A stretch of 64,000 nt of DNA. Source: Lachnospiraceae bacterium (lineage in GTDB: Bacteria; Bacillota; Clostridia; Lachnospirales; Lachnospiraceae). The stretch is taken from assembly GCA_017509985.1 (NCBI GenBank), contig JAFWOE010000003.1, positions 24,562 to 88,561 on the forward strand. The letters are read 5' to 3'. The notes under the pieces are model-generated. The model was not told where the DNA came from and did no database searches. It saw only the letters and a list, made by a program, of their open reading frames with translations. Both the position numbers and the translations under genes were made by a program. Shown piece after piece: positions 17,756 to 26,680 of this stretch; within the stretch, counting starts at the first letter, position 1, and each line of letters begins with the position of its first letter.

Positions 17756-19147
17756 ATGAGATCCTTCGGCAAGAAGAAAAACGAAAAGAAAAACAGTCCG
17801 GCCTGCACCGCTGTTCTGCGGAAAAGGGGGGGCTTCTTCCGTGCGGGACGATTTGCGGCTGCTGTCCTCGTTGTCATGCTTCTTGTCACTCTTTTTGCGG
17901 GAGAAGCCAAAGCCGACGGCGGGCTGCTGGAAGGATCGGTCTGGGAAGTCCTTTTTCAGACAGACGCGTATCCGACCAAGGGTCTGATCCAGTCGGTATG
18001 CGTAACAGACGATTATATCGTTACGATTGAGAATACCGCCGACAGCGCGGATTATGTGGATATCGTTACCGCGTACTACAAAAACGATCATGACCGGAAC
18101 GGGAATCCCGTAGAACAGTACTCCGTGGCGAATACGGTCGCTGCAGAGGAATGGGAGCATGGCAACGGAATGTGCTATAATCCCAATACCAATGAGATCT
18201 ACGTTTCCTTGTATACCAACACGATCCCGGAAAACATCGGGACGATCTATGTAATGGATCCGGACACGCTTACCCGGAAAGGAAGCATTAAGGTCCTGGA
18301 TGACTGCAATATTCTTGCGATCGACTATAATCCGCGGGAGGACGTCTATTATATTCAGACCAGCGGTGAACGGGGATACAGCGTTATGATCCTGGATTCG
18401 AACTTTCAGGTCCTTCAGGATCTGGGACCGGAATCAACGGATCCCGGATATAATTTTCAGGATTTCTGTGTCGAGGGGGACATCATTCTTCAGTTCCCGC
18501 TGACCCTGGGACTCGGGATCGGGGAGTTTATGACGGCGTTTTCCCTCAGTCAGAACACCGTCGTCGACATGATACAGCTGCATTTCGATGAACTTGGCGA
18601 ACCCTATCTCGAACCGGAATCTGTCGCCCGGCTGGACGATTCCTCGTTTATCGTGGCGGTAAACGCCACGGCGGAGGACAATACCCGCAGATGTGTTTTT
18701 TACCGGGCAGCTTTTCCGAATCTTCCCATGACGGCTGCTGCCGAAGAAACTGCGGAAGAATCCGTACAGGCAGAGACCGCAGTGCAGTCCGAATCACCTG
18801 CGGCTTTGAATACGCCGGAAAACAGCCTGACCGAACAGTCTGAATCGGCGGAAGTGAGCGTTACCAAAGGGAGCACGCCCCTGACGATCACGCCTGAGAA
18901 ACCGGAGAAGAGGTCTCATCGAACCGTCGCTGTACTTCTGATCATCCTTGCGGCTGCTGCGGCAGGCATGGCACTCTATCTCCGTTATGTCCGGGCGGAA
19001 AGGGCAAGACGTCAGGAGAGGATCCGTGCACGCAGGCGTATAGCCATGGCTAAACAGTCCCGGGAGAACGACGAGGATGAATTTGACGAAATGCTTTACA
19101 GGGATTTTGCCAACCTTTATGACCTGGAATCCCGCATAGAAGAGTAG
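17756..19147 (+). CDS. Secreted, membrane-anchored propeller-like protein of unknown function
   Basis: The N-terminus is basic, followed by a hydrophobic stretch (about 33-49) and an AKADGG signal-peptide-like cut after Ala53. Residues about 55-320 contain repeated strand-rich units such as NEIYVSLYTNTIPENIGTIYVMDP, suggesting a beta-propeller. Then comes a Glu/Ser/Thr-rich linker (about 325-380), a C-terminal membrane helix (about 386-406) and a very basic cytoplasmic tail with RARRRIAMAK. The domain is probably displayed outside the cell. The gene starts 6 bases after topB. I do not recognise a family. Confidence 0.7.
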   Translation: MRSFGKKKNEKKNSPACTAVLRKRGGFFRAGRFAAAVLVVMLLVTLFAGEAKADGGLLEGSVWEVLFQTDAYPTKGLIQSVCVTDDYIVTIENTADSADYVDIVTAYYKNDHDRNGNPVEQYSVANTVAAEEWEHGNGMCYNPNTNEIYVSLYTNTIPENIGTIYVMDPDTLTRKGSIKVLDDCNILAIDYNPREDVYYIQTSGERGYSVMILDSNFQVLQDLGPESTDPGYNFQDFCVEGDIILQFPLTLGLGIGEFMTAFSLSQNTVVDMIQLHFDELGEPYLEPESVARLDDSSFIVAVNATAEDNTRRCVFYRAAFPNLPMTAAAEETAEESVQAETAVQSESPAALNTPENSLTEQSESAEVSVTKGSTPLTITPEKPEKRSHRTVAVLLIILAAAAAGMALYLRYVRAERARRQERIRARRRIAMAKQSRENDEDEFDEMLYRDFANLYDLESRIEE

Positions 19148-19194
19148 AACAGGCTGAGAACAACTGTTATTGACTCCATAATATAAAGGTGATC

Positions 19195-20712
19195 ATGAAA
19201 GAAAATCAGAACAGAGTTCCTCTTATCGAGGCACTGGACGCTTTTAATGAAAAAGAGCCTGCACTCTTCTGCATCCCGGGCCACCGGGCGGAGAGGGGAG
19301 TGCCGGAGACGCTTCTGCAGAGGTTCGGCGAAGCCGTGTTCGGGTATGACCTTACCGAAGCCGAAGGACTGGACGACCTCCACAGCGCAAACGGAGCGAT
19401 CCGGGAGGCTCAGGAACTTCTTGCGGAGCTGTACGGCGCGGAGAAGGGATGGTTTGTCGTCAACGGCAGTACGGCTGCGGTCGAAGCGATGATCATGGCA
19501 GCCGCCGGTCCGGGAGAAAAGATCCTTGCCGCCCGGAACATACATAAATCGGCGCTATCCGGCCTGATCCTTTCCGGCGCAGAACCGGTCTGGCTGCCCT
19601 GTGAATACGACAGCGAGTGGAAAGTTGCCGGAGGAATCAAAGCGTCGGATGTGGAAAAAATGATTCAGGAATATCCTGAAGTAAAGGCGGTCTTCCTCGT
19701 AAGCCCGACGTATTACGGCGTGAACAGTGAATTAAAGGCGATCGCCGAAGTCTGCCATCAGCACGGGCTTCCCCTGCTTGTGGATGCGGCGCACGGAAGC
19801 CATCTGCGGTTCGGAAGCATGCTTCCGGAAGATGCGGTATCTGCCGGAGCAGACCTGACGGCCATGAGTTTTCATAAAACCGCCGGCGCCATGACGCAGG
19901 CTTCCGTACTGCTTTACCGGCCGGAAAAGGAAACCGTGACCGGAACGGACGAAGAGACCGGGGAAGAGTTTGTAAAAGAAAAAAAAAAAGAATACATTGA
20001 TATCGAAAAGCTGGAAGCCGCGCTGAAGATCACCCAGAGTTCCAGCCCGTCCTATGTGCTTATGGCGTCTCTGGATGCCGCAAGACAGCAGCTCGCCCTT
20101 CATGGTGAAGAAATGATCCGGGAGGCGGCAGAAATGGCCATGGATCTGAGAAGGGCGCTGGAACAGACCCCCGGCATAAGGGTTCTGGGCGGAAGCGACG
20201 CGGCAGAGCTTCTGGAACGCGGGATCGATGCGACCCGGGTCACGTTCCGTGCCGAAGGAATCAGCGGGGTCCGGCTGAAGGAGCGGCTGTTTGACGAAGG
20301 ACAGGCGCTGGAAATGGCCGATGATGAAAACGTCGTTGCGGTCATCACAGCCGGAAATACCAGTCAGGATATCCTTAAGCTTTCCATGGCGGTATGGAGC
20401 GCGTCAAACGGTGCGGAAGAAAAAGAAGAAAAACCGCTTTTTGACCTTTCCGTGATTCCCGAAGCGGCAATGACCCCGAGGGATGCATATTTTGCACCGA
20501 AGGAGAAGATCGGGATCCGGCAGGCAGAAGGCAGGATCTGCGGAACTTTCCTCTGTCCGTATCCGCCGGGGACGCCGGTCGTTGTACCCGGCGAGATCCT
20601 GACCGGTCCGGTCATTGAGTTCCTTACCTTCTGCAGGGACAGCAATATTCCCATGCACGGATGGCAGGAGGATGGTACTATAGAAGTTGTAAAGCAGGAG
20701 AAGGCAGGCTGA
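19195..20712 (+). CDS. Orn/Lys/Arg decarboxylase family protein, PLP-dependent
   Basis: A 505-residue member of fold-type I basic amino acid decarboxylases of the compact Firmicute kind (B. subtilis SpeA/YaaO-like). The N-terminal segment [10 protein letters not shown], the cofactor region DAAHGSH and the Schiff-base Lys228 in [11 protein letters not shown] are all present. It makes a polyamine precursor such as agmatine or cadaverine; the substrate cannot be fixed from sequence. The ATG at 19195 is chosen over the GTG two codons earlier, because AAAGGTG is well spaced for it. Confidence 0.9.
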   Translation: MKENQNRVPLIEALDAFNEKEPALFCIPGHRAERGVPETLLQRFGEAVFGYDLTEAEGLDDLHSANGAIREAQELLAELYGAEKGWFVVNGSTAAVEAMIMAAAGPGEKILAARNIHKSALSGLILSGAEPVWLPCEYDSEWKVAGGIKASDVEKMIQEYPEVKAVFLVSPTYYGVNSELKAIAEVCHQHGLPLLVDAAHGSHLRFGSMLPEDAVSAGADLTAMSFHKTAGAMTQASVLLYRPEKETVTGTDEETGEEFVKEKKKEYIDIEKLEAALKITQSSSPSYVLMASLDAARQQLALHGEEMIREAAEMAMDLRRALEQTPGIRVLGGSDAAELLERGIDATRVTFRAEGISGVRLKERLFDEGQALEMADDENVVAVITAGNTSQDILKLSMAVWSASNGAEEKEEKPLFDLSVIPEAAMTPRDAYFAPKEKIGIRQAEGRICGTFLCPYPPGTPVVVPGEILTGPVIEFLTFCRDSNIPMHGWQEDGTIEVVKQEKAG

Positions 20713-20747
20713 ACTGCTTTTCCGCCGAAAGAGAACAGGATAGAAAA

Positions 20748-21503
20748 ATGAAATTTGTTTCTTGGAATGTAAACGGATTAAGGGCCTGTGTCGAAAAGGG
20801 CTTTAAGGAATCTTTTGACGCGCTGGACGCGGATTTCTTCTGCATTCAGGAAAGCAAACTGCAGGCAGGACAGATCGACCTGGAACTGCCGGGGTATCAT
20901 CAGTACTGGAATTATGCCGAAAAAAAAGGCTATTCCGGCACGGCGATCTTTGCGAAGCAGGAGCCGCTGGCGGTAAGCCTCGGCCTCGGTATCGAAGAGC
21001 ATGATAAAGAGGGACGTGTCATCTGTCTGGAGTACCCGGAGTTTTATCTGGTCACGGTCTACACGCCCAATTCCCAGGACGGCCTGAAAAGACTGGATTA
21101 CCGGCAGACGTGGGAGGATGCCTTTCGCGGTTATCTTCTTTCTCTTACAGAAAAGAAACCGGTGGTCGCCTGCGGCGATCTGAACGTCGCGCATGAAGAG
21201 ATCGATCTGAAGAACCCGAAGACCAACCGGAAAAATGCGGGTTTTACGGACGAGGAGAGGGCTAAGTTCACGCAGCTTTTAGCTGCGGGATTCACAGACA
21301 GTTTCCGCTGTCTGCATCCCGATGCGGTGGAATATTCCTGGTGGTCCTACCGGTTCCGTGCCCGGGAAAAGAACGCCGGATGGCGCATTGACTATTTCCT
21401 GGTTTCGGACACAATTAAAGAGAAGATCCGGGAAGCGTCGATCCATCAGGAGATCTTCGGTTCGGACCACTGCCCGGTGGAACTGGTACTGGACATCGGA
21501 TAA
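20748..21503 (+). CDS. Exodeoxyribonuclease III
   Basis: An AP endonuclease / 3'-5' exonuclease of the ExoIII family (251 residues), acting in base excision repair. Characteristic motifs are [13 protein letters not shown] at the start, the metal-binding [22 protein letters not shown] near the middle, and the C-terminal [11 protein letters not shown]. The ATG at 20748 gives the canonical N-terminus; the upstream in-frame extension is not conserved-looking. Confidence 0.95.
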   Translation: MKFVSWNVNGLRACVEKGFKESFDALDADFFCIQESKLQAGQIDLELPGYHQYWNYAEKKGYSGTAIFAKQEPLAVSLGLGIEEHDKEGRVICLEYPEFYLVTVYTPNSQDGLKRLDYRQTWEDAFRGYLLSLTEKKPVVACGDLNVAHEEIDLKNPKTNRKNAGFTDEERAKFTQLLAAGFTDSFRCLHPDAVEYSWWSYRFRAREKNAGWRIDYFLVSDTIKEKIREASIHQEIFGSDHCPVELVLDIG

Positions 21504-21548
21504 ACAACACGACAAAGACTGTAAAAGTACGGACAGGAGCAGACAGAT

Positions 21549-23315
21549 ATGCTGAGTTTACAGGAACAGATCAATAAAGAACTGGCGAAAGCGTTTGAAA
21601 CGGCAGGCTATGACGCAGCGTACGGGAGGGCCGTGGTCTCGAACCGGCCGGACCTGTGCGAATTCCAGTGCAACGGGGCCATGGCAGCCAAAAAAGCATA
21701 CGGAAAAGCGCCCAGGGAGATCGCTTCGGAGGTCGCCGCGAAGCTGGAAGGCAGCAGCGTGCTGAAGAATGTGAAGGTCGAAGGCCCCGGGTTTATCAAT
21801 TTCGACCTTACGGAGCAGATGCTCGCCGGATTTATCTCCGAAATGGCAGCGGACGATCATCTGGGATACGGGACCGCAAAGGAGCCGAAGACGATCATTG
21901 TCGATTACGGCGGGCCGAATGTTGCCAAACCTCTTCACATCGGGCATTTGCGGGCGGCGATCATCGGTGAAAGCGTAAAACGGATCGGCCGTTTTGTCGG
22001 AAATAAAATGATCGGGGATGTCCATCTCGGAGACTGGGGCCTGCAGATGGGCCTGATCATTGCGAGCCTTTCCGAATCTAATCCCGGGCTTCCGTACTTT
22101 GACGAAAGCTTTGAGGGAGAGTATCCCGAGGAGGCACCGTTTACCATATCTGAACTGGAACAGATCTATCCCGAAGCCAGTGCACGTTCCAAAGCTGACG
22201 AAGACTTCCGGCAGAAAGCGCTGAAAGCCACGTCCGAGCTGCAGGACGGCAGGCCCGGATACCGTGCCCTCTGGCGTCATATTATGAATGTTTCCGTGGC
22301 CGACCTGAAGGCAAACTATGAAAAACTCAACGTCAGTTTCGAGCTCTGGAAAGGCGAGTCCGACGTGCAGAAATACATCCCGGACATGCTTGAAAAGATG
22401 GAAAAAGACGGATTTGCCTATGAGGATCAGGGAGCACTGATCATTGATGTAAAAGAAGACAGTGATACAAAAGAGGTTCCGCCCTGCATTGTCCGGAAAT
22501 CGGACGGAGCAGCCCTTTATGCCACAACGGATCTGGCGACGCTCGTCGAGCGGATGAAGCTTTATGATCCGGACAAGGTCATATATGTCGTAGACAAGAG
22601 GCAGGGAATGCATTTTGAGCAGGTGTTCCGCGCAGCAAGAAAGACCGGCATCGTCAAACCGGAGACCGGGCTCGAATTCCTTGGATTCGGCACCATGAAC
22701 GGAAAAGACGGCAAGCCTTTTAAGACCCGGGAAGGCGGAGTCATGAGGCTGGAGACCCTCATTAAAGAGATCGAAGACCAGATGTACGAAAAGATCGCCG
22801 GGAACCAGTCGGTGAAGGGCGAGAATATCCGGGAGACCGCCCGGATCGTTGCCTGCTCGGCCCTGAAGTATGCGGACCTTTCCAATCAGGCTACGAAGGA
22901 CTATATCTTTGATCCCGATAAATTTACCTCTTTTGAAGGAAACACCGGGCCCTATATTCTGTACACGATTGTCCGGATCAATTCGATCCTGGAAAAGCAC
23001 GGGGATACTGCAGGGAACGGCAGGGCGTATGCGTTCCGGCCGGCAGGAAGTGAAAGCGAGAAGACGCTCCAGCGGATCTGCGCACAGTTTTCGCAGGCAG
23101 TCGATGCAGCGTATGAAGAATCCGCGCCGCACCGGATCTGTGCCTATATTTACGAGTTAGCCAACGCGTTCAATCATTTCTATCATGAAACCAAGATCTT
23201 AAGCGAGCCGGACGAGCAGAAAAAAGAGGGATACATCGCCCTTCTCCGGCTTGTGCGTTCGATCCTGAACGCCGGCATCGACATGCTTGGCTTTGAAGCT
23301 CCGCAGAGGATGTAA
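21549..23315 (+). CDS. argS: Arginyl-tRNA synthetase
   Basis: A class I synthetase charging tRNA-Arg. The 588-residue length is normal. It has an N-terminal additional domain with RPDLCEFQCNGAM, the HIGH motif in NVAKPLHIGHLRAA, and the C-terminal anticodon-binding helical domain with FNHFYHETKIL. The ATG at 21549 follows a GGAGC-type site. No T-box leader is visible in the 45 bases upstream. Confidence 0.96.
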   Translation: MLSLQEQINKELAKAFETAGYDAAYGRAVVSNRPDLCEFQCNGAMAAKKAYGKAPREIASEVAAKLEGSSVLKNVKVEGPGFINFDLTEQMLAGFISEMAADDHLGYGTAKEPKTIIVDYGGPNVAKPLHIGHLRAAIIGESVKRIGRFVGNKMIGDVHLGDWGLQMGLIIASLSESNPGLPYFDESFEGEYPEEAPFTISELEQIYPEASARSKADEDFRQKALKATSELQDGRPGYRALWRHIMNVSVADLKANYEKLNVSFELWKGESDVQKYIPDMLEKMEKDGFAYEDQGALIIDVKEDSDTKEVPPCIVRKSDGAALYATTDLATLVERMKLYDPDKVIYVVDKRQGMHFEQVFRAARKTGIVKPETGLEFLGFGTMNGKDGKPFKTREGGVMRLETLIKEIEDQMYEKIAGNQSVKGENIRETARIVACSALKYADLSNQATKDYIFDPDKFTSFEGNTGPYILYTIVRINSILEKHGDTAGNGRAYAFRPAGSESEKTLQRICAQFSQAVDAAYEESAPHRICAYIYELANAFNHFYHETKILSEPDEQKKEGYIALLRLVRSILNAGIDMLGFEAPQRM

Positions 23316-23319
23316 GAAT

Positions 23320-24018
23320 ATGAGTTCGCCGAAGCAGCCGAGACTTATCTGGAAGATCTGGGACGTTCTCTACCCCCTGGTCTTTACATTGCTTGCGCTT
23401 GCCGTGGTGACGGTCGCGGCGCTGCTCATCGGCGGCATCCTGCCGGGCATGACCGGAGAATCCGGGCTTTCCGCCCGTTACCCGATCGCGCCGCTGCTGA
23501 TCAATCTGGCTTTTTATCTGATCCTTATCTTTTCCCAGAGAAGGGTTTATAAAAGAGATGATATGAGATTCGGGCCCCGCGTGAACCGATGGAGCGTTCC
23601 GAAGATCATCCTGAGCGCGGTGATCGCTTTCGCCGTTGCTTTTGTGCTGAACCTGGTCATCGCAGTCAGCGGGCTTATGGAGCGGTTTCCCACATACGCC
23701 GAACAGTCGCAGCTTTCCTTTGCCGGACAGCCGGCCTGGCTCCTGATCATCACGGTCGTGATCATCGGCCCCATCGCGGAAGAACTGGTCTTCCGGGGCC
23801 TTACCTATTCACGCATTAAGCATTATCTCGGAGTACCCGCCGCGGTCATCCTTTCATCCCTCATTTTCGGGATCTATCACGCAAACATCGTTCAGTTCAT
23901 CTATGCTTCTCTGATCGGCATTCTTCTGTCGCTGTACTATGAAAAGAGCGGCAGTCTTCATGCCTGCGTTCTCGCCCATATGGCGATGAATGCATTCGCA
24001 GTGACCAGCTTTATCTGA
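23320..24018 (+). CDS. CPBP-family intramembrane metalloprotease
   Basis: A 233-residue membrane protein with about six helices and the CPBP (Abi/CAAX-protease-like) motifs: EELVFRG, FGIYHAN and a final HMAMNAFA. The Glu pair and the two histidines form the membrane-embedded catalytic site. Family members cut prenylated or other membrane substrates and some give bacteriocin self-immunity; no bacteriocin gene is nearby. The ATG at 23320 is 4 bases after argS. Confidence 0.88.
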   Translation: MSSPKQPRLIWKIWDVLYPLVFTLLALAVVTVAALLIGGILPGMTGESGLSARYPIAPLLINLAFYLILIFSQRRVYKRDDMRFGPRVNRWSVPKIILSAVIAFAVAFVLNLVIAVSGLMERFPTYAEQSQLSFAGQPAWLLIITVVIIGPIAEELVFRGLTYSRIKHYLGVPAAVILSSLIFGIYHANIVQFIYASLIGILLSLYYEKSGSLHACVLAHMAMNAFAVTSFI

Positions 24019-24044
24019 CGGCAGGGAACCGTCCCTGTGCCGTC
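24017..24044. repeat. GGGAACCGTCCC hairpin repeat, copy 1
   Basis: The sequence contains GACGGCAGGGAACCGTCCC followed by TGTGCCGTC. It forms an imperfect hairpin (GACGGC...GCCGTC) with a two-base bulge. It overlaps the last codon of the CPBP gene by two bases and is followed at once by a second, diverged copy. Similar GGGACGGTTCCC units are scattered in many clostridial genomes as REP-like elements; that link is from general knowledge. Confidence 0.7.
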
Positions 24045-24049
24045 AATCT

Positions 24050-24078
24050 GACGACAGGGAACCGTCCCCTGTGCCGCC
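24050..24078. repeat. GGGAACCGTCCC hairpin repeat, copy 2
   Basis: It shares the GACAGGGAACCGTCCC core with copy 1 and ends TGTGCCGCC. It also folds as a hairpin with its own flanks. The two copies sit head to tail with five bases between them, and may end transcription of the upstream operon although no long T tract follows. Confidence 0.7.
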
Positions 24079-24098
24079 GGGAGCAGGGCATATCGTCA

Positions 24099-24128
24099 TT
24101 GAAAAAAACTGGCCCTCTGATGTATAAT
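24099..24128 (+). promoter_or_regulatory. Sigma-A promoter of the beta-CASP nuclease gene
   Basis: TTGAAA at 24099-24104 and TATAAT at 24123-24128 are separated by 18 bases, giving a leader of about 55 bases before the ATG at 24190. Confidence 0.75.
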
Positions 24129-24189
24129 ATCTATACAGACCGGCGTTACCGGTCTGCCGGAACAGGCGACCTCGATTCGGAGGAGAAAA

Positions 24190-25803
24190 ATGAATATTGT
24201 ATTTATTGGCGCGACACATGAAGTAACCGGCAGCTGTACCCTCCTGGATGTAGGGGGCAAGTATTATATCGTGGACTTCGGTATGGAGCAGGGAAAGAAT
24301 TATTTTGAAAATGTCCCGCTTCCGGTAAGTCCTTCAGACATTGAAGCCGTTTTCCTTACCCACGCGCACATCGATCATTCGGGCATGCTTCCCAAACTGG
24401 TGAAGGATGGCTTTAAGGGGCCGATCTATGCAACGGAGGCAACCTGTAATCTCTGCGATATCATGCTGCGCGATTCCGCGCATATCCAGATGCAGGAGGC
24501 GGAGTGGAAGGACCGGAAATCCAAGAGGGCCGGGGGAGAGGCAGTGGAACCGGTCTACGACCTGAATGACGCGGAGTGTGCGGTCCGTCTGCTGAGACGC
24601 TGTGATTACGGGATCACCTATTCCATTTCCGAAAATGTTGCGATCCGGTTTACCGATATCGGACATCTTCTGGGATCTGCGGCGATCGAGATCTGGCTTA
24701 CCGAGGGAGATGTTACGAAAAAGATCGTATTCAGCGGCGACGTGGGCAACCACGACCGGCCGATCATCAAAGATCCGCAGACGCTCGAAGAAGCGGATTA
24801 CCTTGTAATTGAATCTACCTACGGAGACCGGGATCATGAAGAAGCCCGGGATACGCTGGGCTTTCTTGCCGGCGTGATCGACCGTACGCTTTCAAGGGGC
24901 GGGAACGTTGTCATTCCGGCCTTTGCTGTCGGACGGACGCAGGAGATCCTTTACGCGCTCCGGGAGATCAAGCAGAGGAAGATGGTAAAAAGCAACGAGG
25001 ATTTCCCGGTATACCTGGACAGCCCGCTTGCTTCCGACGCGACTGCGATCTTCATGCAGTGTTCCAGAGATTATTTCGACGAAGAAATGCTGAAGCTGCT
25101 GGATGAAGGCGTGAATCCGATCTGGTTTTCCAATATCCAGCTTTCGGTTACGGCAGAGGACTCCAAGGCGATCAACTTTGATCCTGTGCCGAAGGTCATC
25201 ATTTCCGCCAGCGGAATGTGCGATGCGGGCAGGGTCAAGCATCATCTGAAGCACAATCTCTGGAGAAAGGAATGCACGGTCCTGTTCGTCGGATATCAGG
25301 CTGCGGGCACGCTCGGCAGGTCGATCATCGACGGGGCGGAGCAGGTCACGATATTCGGAGAAAAGATCGCTGTCAACGCGGAGATCACGCAGATGGTCGG
25401 TGCTTCCGGCCATGCGGACCGCAGCGGACTGAAAGCATGGGCAGACGCCTTCGTGAAAAAGCCGGAACTGGTCTTCGTCAATCACGGAGACGATGCATCC
25501 TGTGTGGCGTTTGCGAAAAAGCTGCATGATGAATCCGGATATGAGGCAGTAACACCGTTTTCGGGAACCGAATATGATTTGAAGACGGGCGAGCCGGTGG
25601 TAATAACAGAAGGCATTCCGATCGTGAAAGAAGGCGCGGGAGGACAGACGCCGGCCGAATCTTCCAATCCCGCATTCCGGGACCTTGTTACCAGTACAAG
25701 GGAACTGGAAGCGCTTATACAGTCGAACAGCGGCCGGACCAATTCCGACATGCGGGAACTGAACGAAAAGATCCGGGAACTGATCGAAAGCTACAAACTG
25801 TAA
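24190..25803 (+). CDS. Beta-CASP metallo-beta-lactamase ribonuclease (CPSF-type)
   Basis: A 537-residue protein with a metallo-beta-lactamase core (LTHAHIDHSG near residue 55, FSGDVGNH near 180), a beta-CASP insertion (VIPAFAVGRTQEIL, SASGMCDAGRVKHH) and a C-terminal RMMBL segment (GHADRSGL, VNHGDD). This architecture is shared by bacterial relatives of the eukaryotic cleavage factor CPSF-73 and is expected to process or degrade RNA. It is distinct from RNase J in lacking the long C-terminal domain. The ATG follows GGAGGAG. Confidence 0.9.
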   Translation: MNIVFIGATHEVTGSCTLLDVGGKYYIVDFGMEQGKNYFENVPLPVSPSDIEAVFLTHAHIDHSGMLPKLVKDGFKGPIYATEATCNLCDIMLRDSAHIQMQEAEWKDRKSKRAGGEAVEPVYDLNDAECAVRLLRRCDYGITYSISENVAIRFTDIGHLLGSAAIEIWLTEGDVTKKIVFSGDVGNHDRPIIKDPQTLEEADYLVIESTYGDRDHEEARDTLGFLAGVIDRTLSRGGNVVIPAFAVGRTQEILYALREIKQRKMVKSNEDFPVYLDSPLASDATAIFMQCSRDYFDEEMLKLLDEGVNPIWFSNIQLSVTAEDSKAINFDPVPKVIISASGMCDAGRVKHHLKHNLWRKECTVLFVGYQAAGTLGRSIIDGAEQVTIFGEKIAVNAEITQMVGASGHADRSGLKAWADAFVKKPELVFVNHGDDASCVAFAKKLHDESGYEAVTPFSGTEYDLKTGEPVVITEGIPIVKEGAGGQTPAESSNPAFRDLVTSTRELEALIQSNSGRTNSDMRELNEKIRELIESYKL

Positions 25804-25845
25804 TGCCCGGATCATTCATCGGGAAAAACAGAATATCTTTAAAGG

Positions 25846-25878
25846 AAACAGGAGAGACCGCGGCGTCTCTCCTGTTTT
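25846..25878 (+). terminator. Terminator of the beta-CASP nuclease gene
   Basis: A perfect 13-base-pair stem (AAACAGGAGAGAC and its complement) with a six-base loop, ending in TTTT. Confidence 0.85.
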
Positions 25879-25905
25879 GAGGGATATATGAGCAAATGTT
25901 TTGAG

Positions 25906-25976
25906 GTGTTAACCATATAGGAGGATTTGTTAGCAATGGCTAACCCACAGCTATATAATAGTTACCTTCCGCTAAC
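25906..25976. promoter_or_regulatory. Clustered GTTAGC/GCTAAC operator-like half-sites
   Basis: Within 71 bases are GGTGTTAACC, GTTAGC-N4-GCTAAC (as GTTAGCAATGGCTAAC), AGTTACC and GCTAAC. The central palindrome overlaps the position of a -35 box for the TATAAT at 25954-25959. The half-sites resemble those of DtxR/IdeR-type metal repressors in general form; this is inference only. Confidence 0.4.
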
Positions 25977-26010
25977 TTGTCAATACCTTTTTTTATTATT
26001 TTTCATTCCG

Positions 26011-26039
26011 TTGTAAAAAAAAGCAAAGAGTGCTATAAT
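26011..26039 (+). promoter_or_regulatory. Sigma-A promoter of apt
   Basis: TTGTAA at 26011-26016, a 17-base spacer and an extended TGCTATAAT (-10 hexamer 26034-26039). Transcription would start near 26046, about 78 bases before apt. Confidence 0.85.
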
Positions 26040-26123
26040 TATTACTTCCCTGTGGGAAATATAACCAGAAAAAAGGAACGGGCGCCGGTCCGTACGGCCG
26101 GCTGTTTATGTCAGAGGTGTGAA

Positions 26124-26648
26124 ATGAAAACTCTTAAAGATTACATGATCAGTATCCCGGATTATCCCGTAAAGGGGGTTCTTTTCAGGGATGTTACAGG
26201 AATTCTGAACGAGGCGGACGGACTTCAGCTGGCGATCGACTCGCTTGCGGAGCGGCTGGAAGGCCTTGATTTCGACGTTATCGCCGGCGCAGAGTCCCGG
26301 GGATTCATTTTCGGTATGCCGCTGGCATATAAATTCCATAAACCCTTTGCCCTTATCCGGAAAAAGGGAAAACTGCCCAGAGAGACCGTAAGCACTTCCT
26401 ATGCGCTGGAATACGGTTCGGCAGAGATCGAAATGCATACCGATTCGGTCAAACCCGGACAGAAAGTCGTAGTGATCGATGATCTGCTGGCGACCGGCGG
26501 AACCATGCAGGCAGCGGTCAGCCTTGTGGAAGAACTGGGCGGAACGGTTGTTAAAATACTCTGCCTGATCGAACTGGTCGATCTGAAGGGCAGGGAACTG
26601 ATCAAAGAATACGACGTGGATACGATCATTCAGTACGAAGGAAAATAA
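26124..26648 (+). CDS. apt: Adenine phosphoribosyltransferase
   Basis: Apt salvages adenine to AMP using PRPP. The 174-residue protein starts MKTLKDYMISIPDYPVKGV, has the adenine-pocket segment AGAESRGFIFG and the PRPP loop VVVIDDLLATGGTM. The ATG at 26124 is chosen because the family begins there and AGAGGTG precedes it; the frame is open further upstream across the promoter. It is followed after 32 bases by the (p)ppGpp synthetase gene, the usual Firmicute apt-relA order. Confidence 0.96.
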   Translation: MKTLKDYMISIPDYPVKGVLFRDVTGILNEADGLQLAIDSLAERLEGLDFDVIAGAESRGFIFGMPLAYKFHKPFALIRKKGKLPRETVSTSYALEYGSAEIEMHTDSVKPGQKVVVIDDLLATGGTMQAAVSLVEELGGTVVKILCLIELVDLKGRELIKEYDVDTIIQYEGK

Positions 26649-26680
26649 ACTTCGCTTAAACAGCGAGGCGGAAGCAGATC

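Larger units (their letters stand above)
25804..26123. other. Intergenic region with terminator, palindrome cluster and apt promoter
   Basis: This 320-base gap holds a strong terminator (25846-25878), a cluster of GTTAGC/GCTAAC half-sites (25906-25976) overlapping a TATAAT box at 25954-25959, and the apt promoter (26011-26039). The apt leader contains a GCCGG/CCGGC hairpin just before the start. A 26-codon frame starting at ATG 25936 (MANPQLYNSYL) follows an AGGAGG site; it could be a leader peptide, but the palindromes give an alternative reason for that sequence. Confidence 0.6.

Noticed and set aside
21558..23132. Minus-strand 524-codon frame opposite argS
   Set aside because: argS motifs on the plus strand are unambiguous; the long opposite frame is a codon-bias effect.
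26046..26123. Purine riboswitch in the apt leader
   Set aside because: The leader is too short and lacks the conserved purine aptamer core; only a simple GCCGG/CCGGC hairpin is present.
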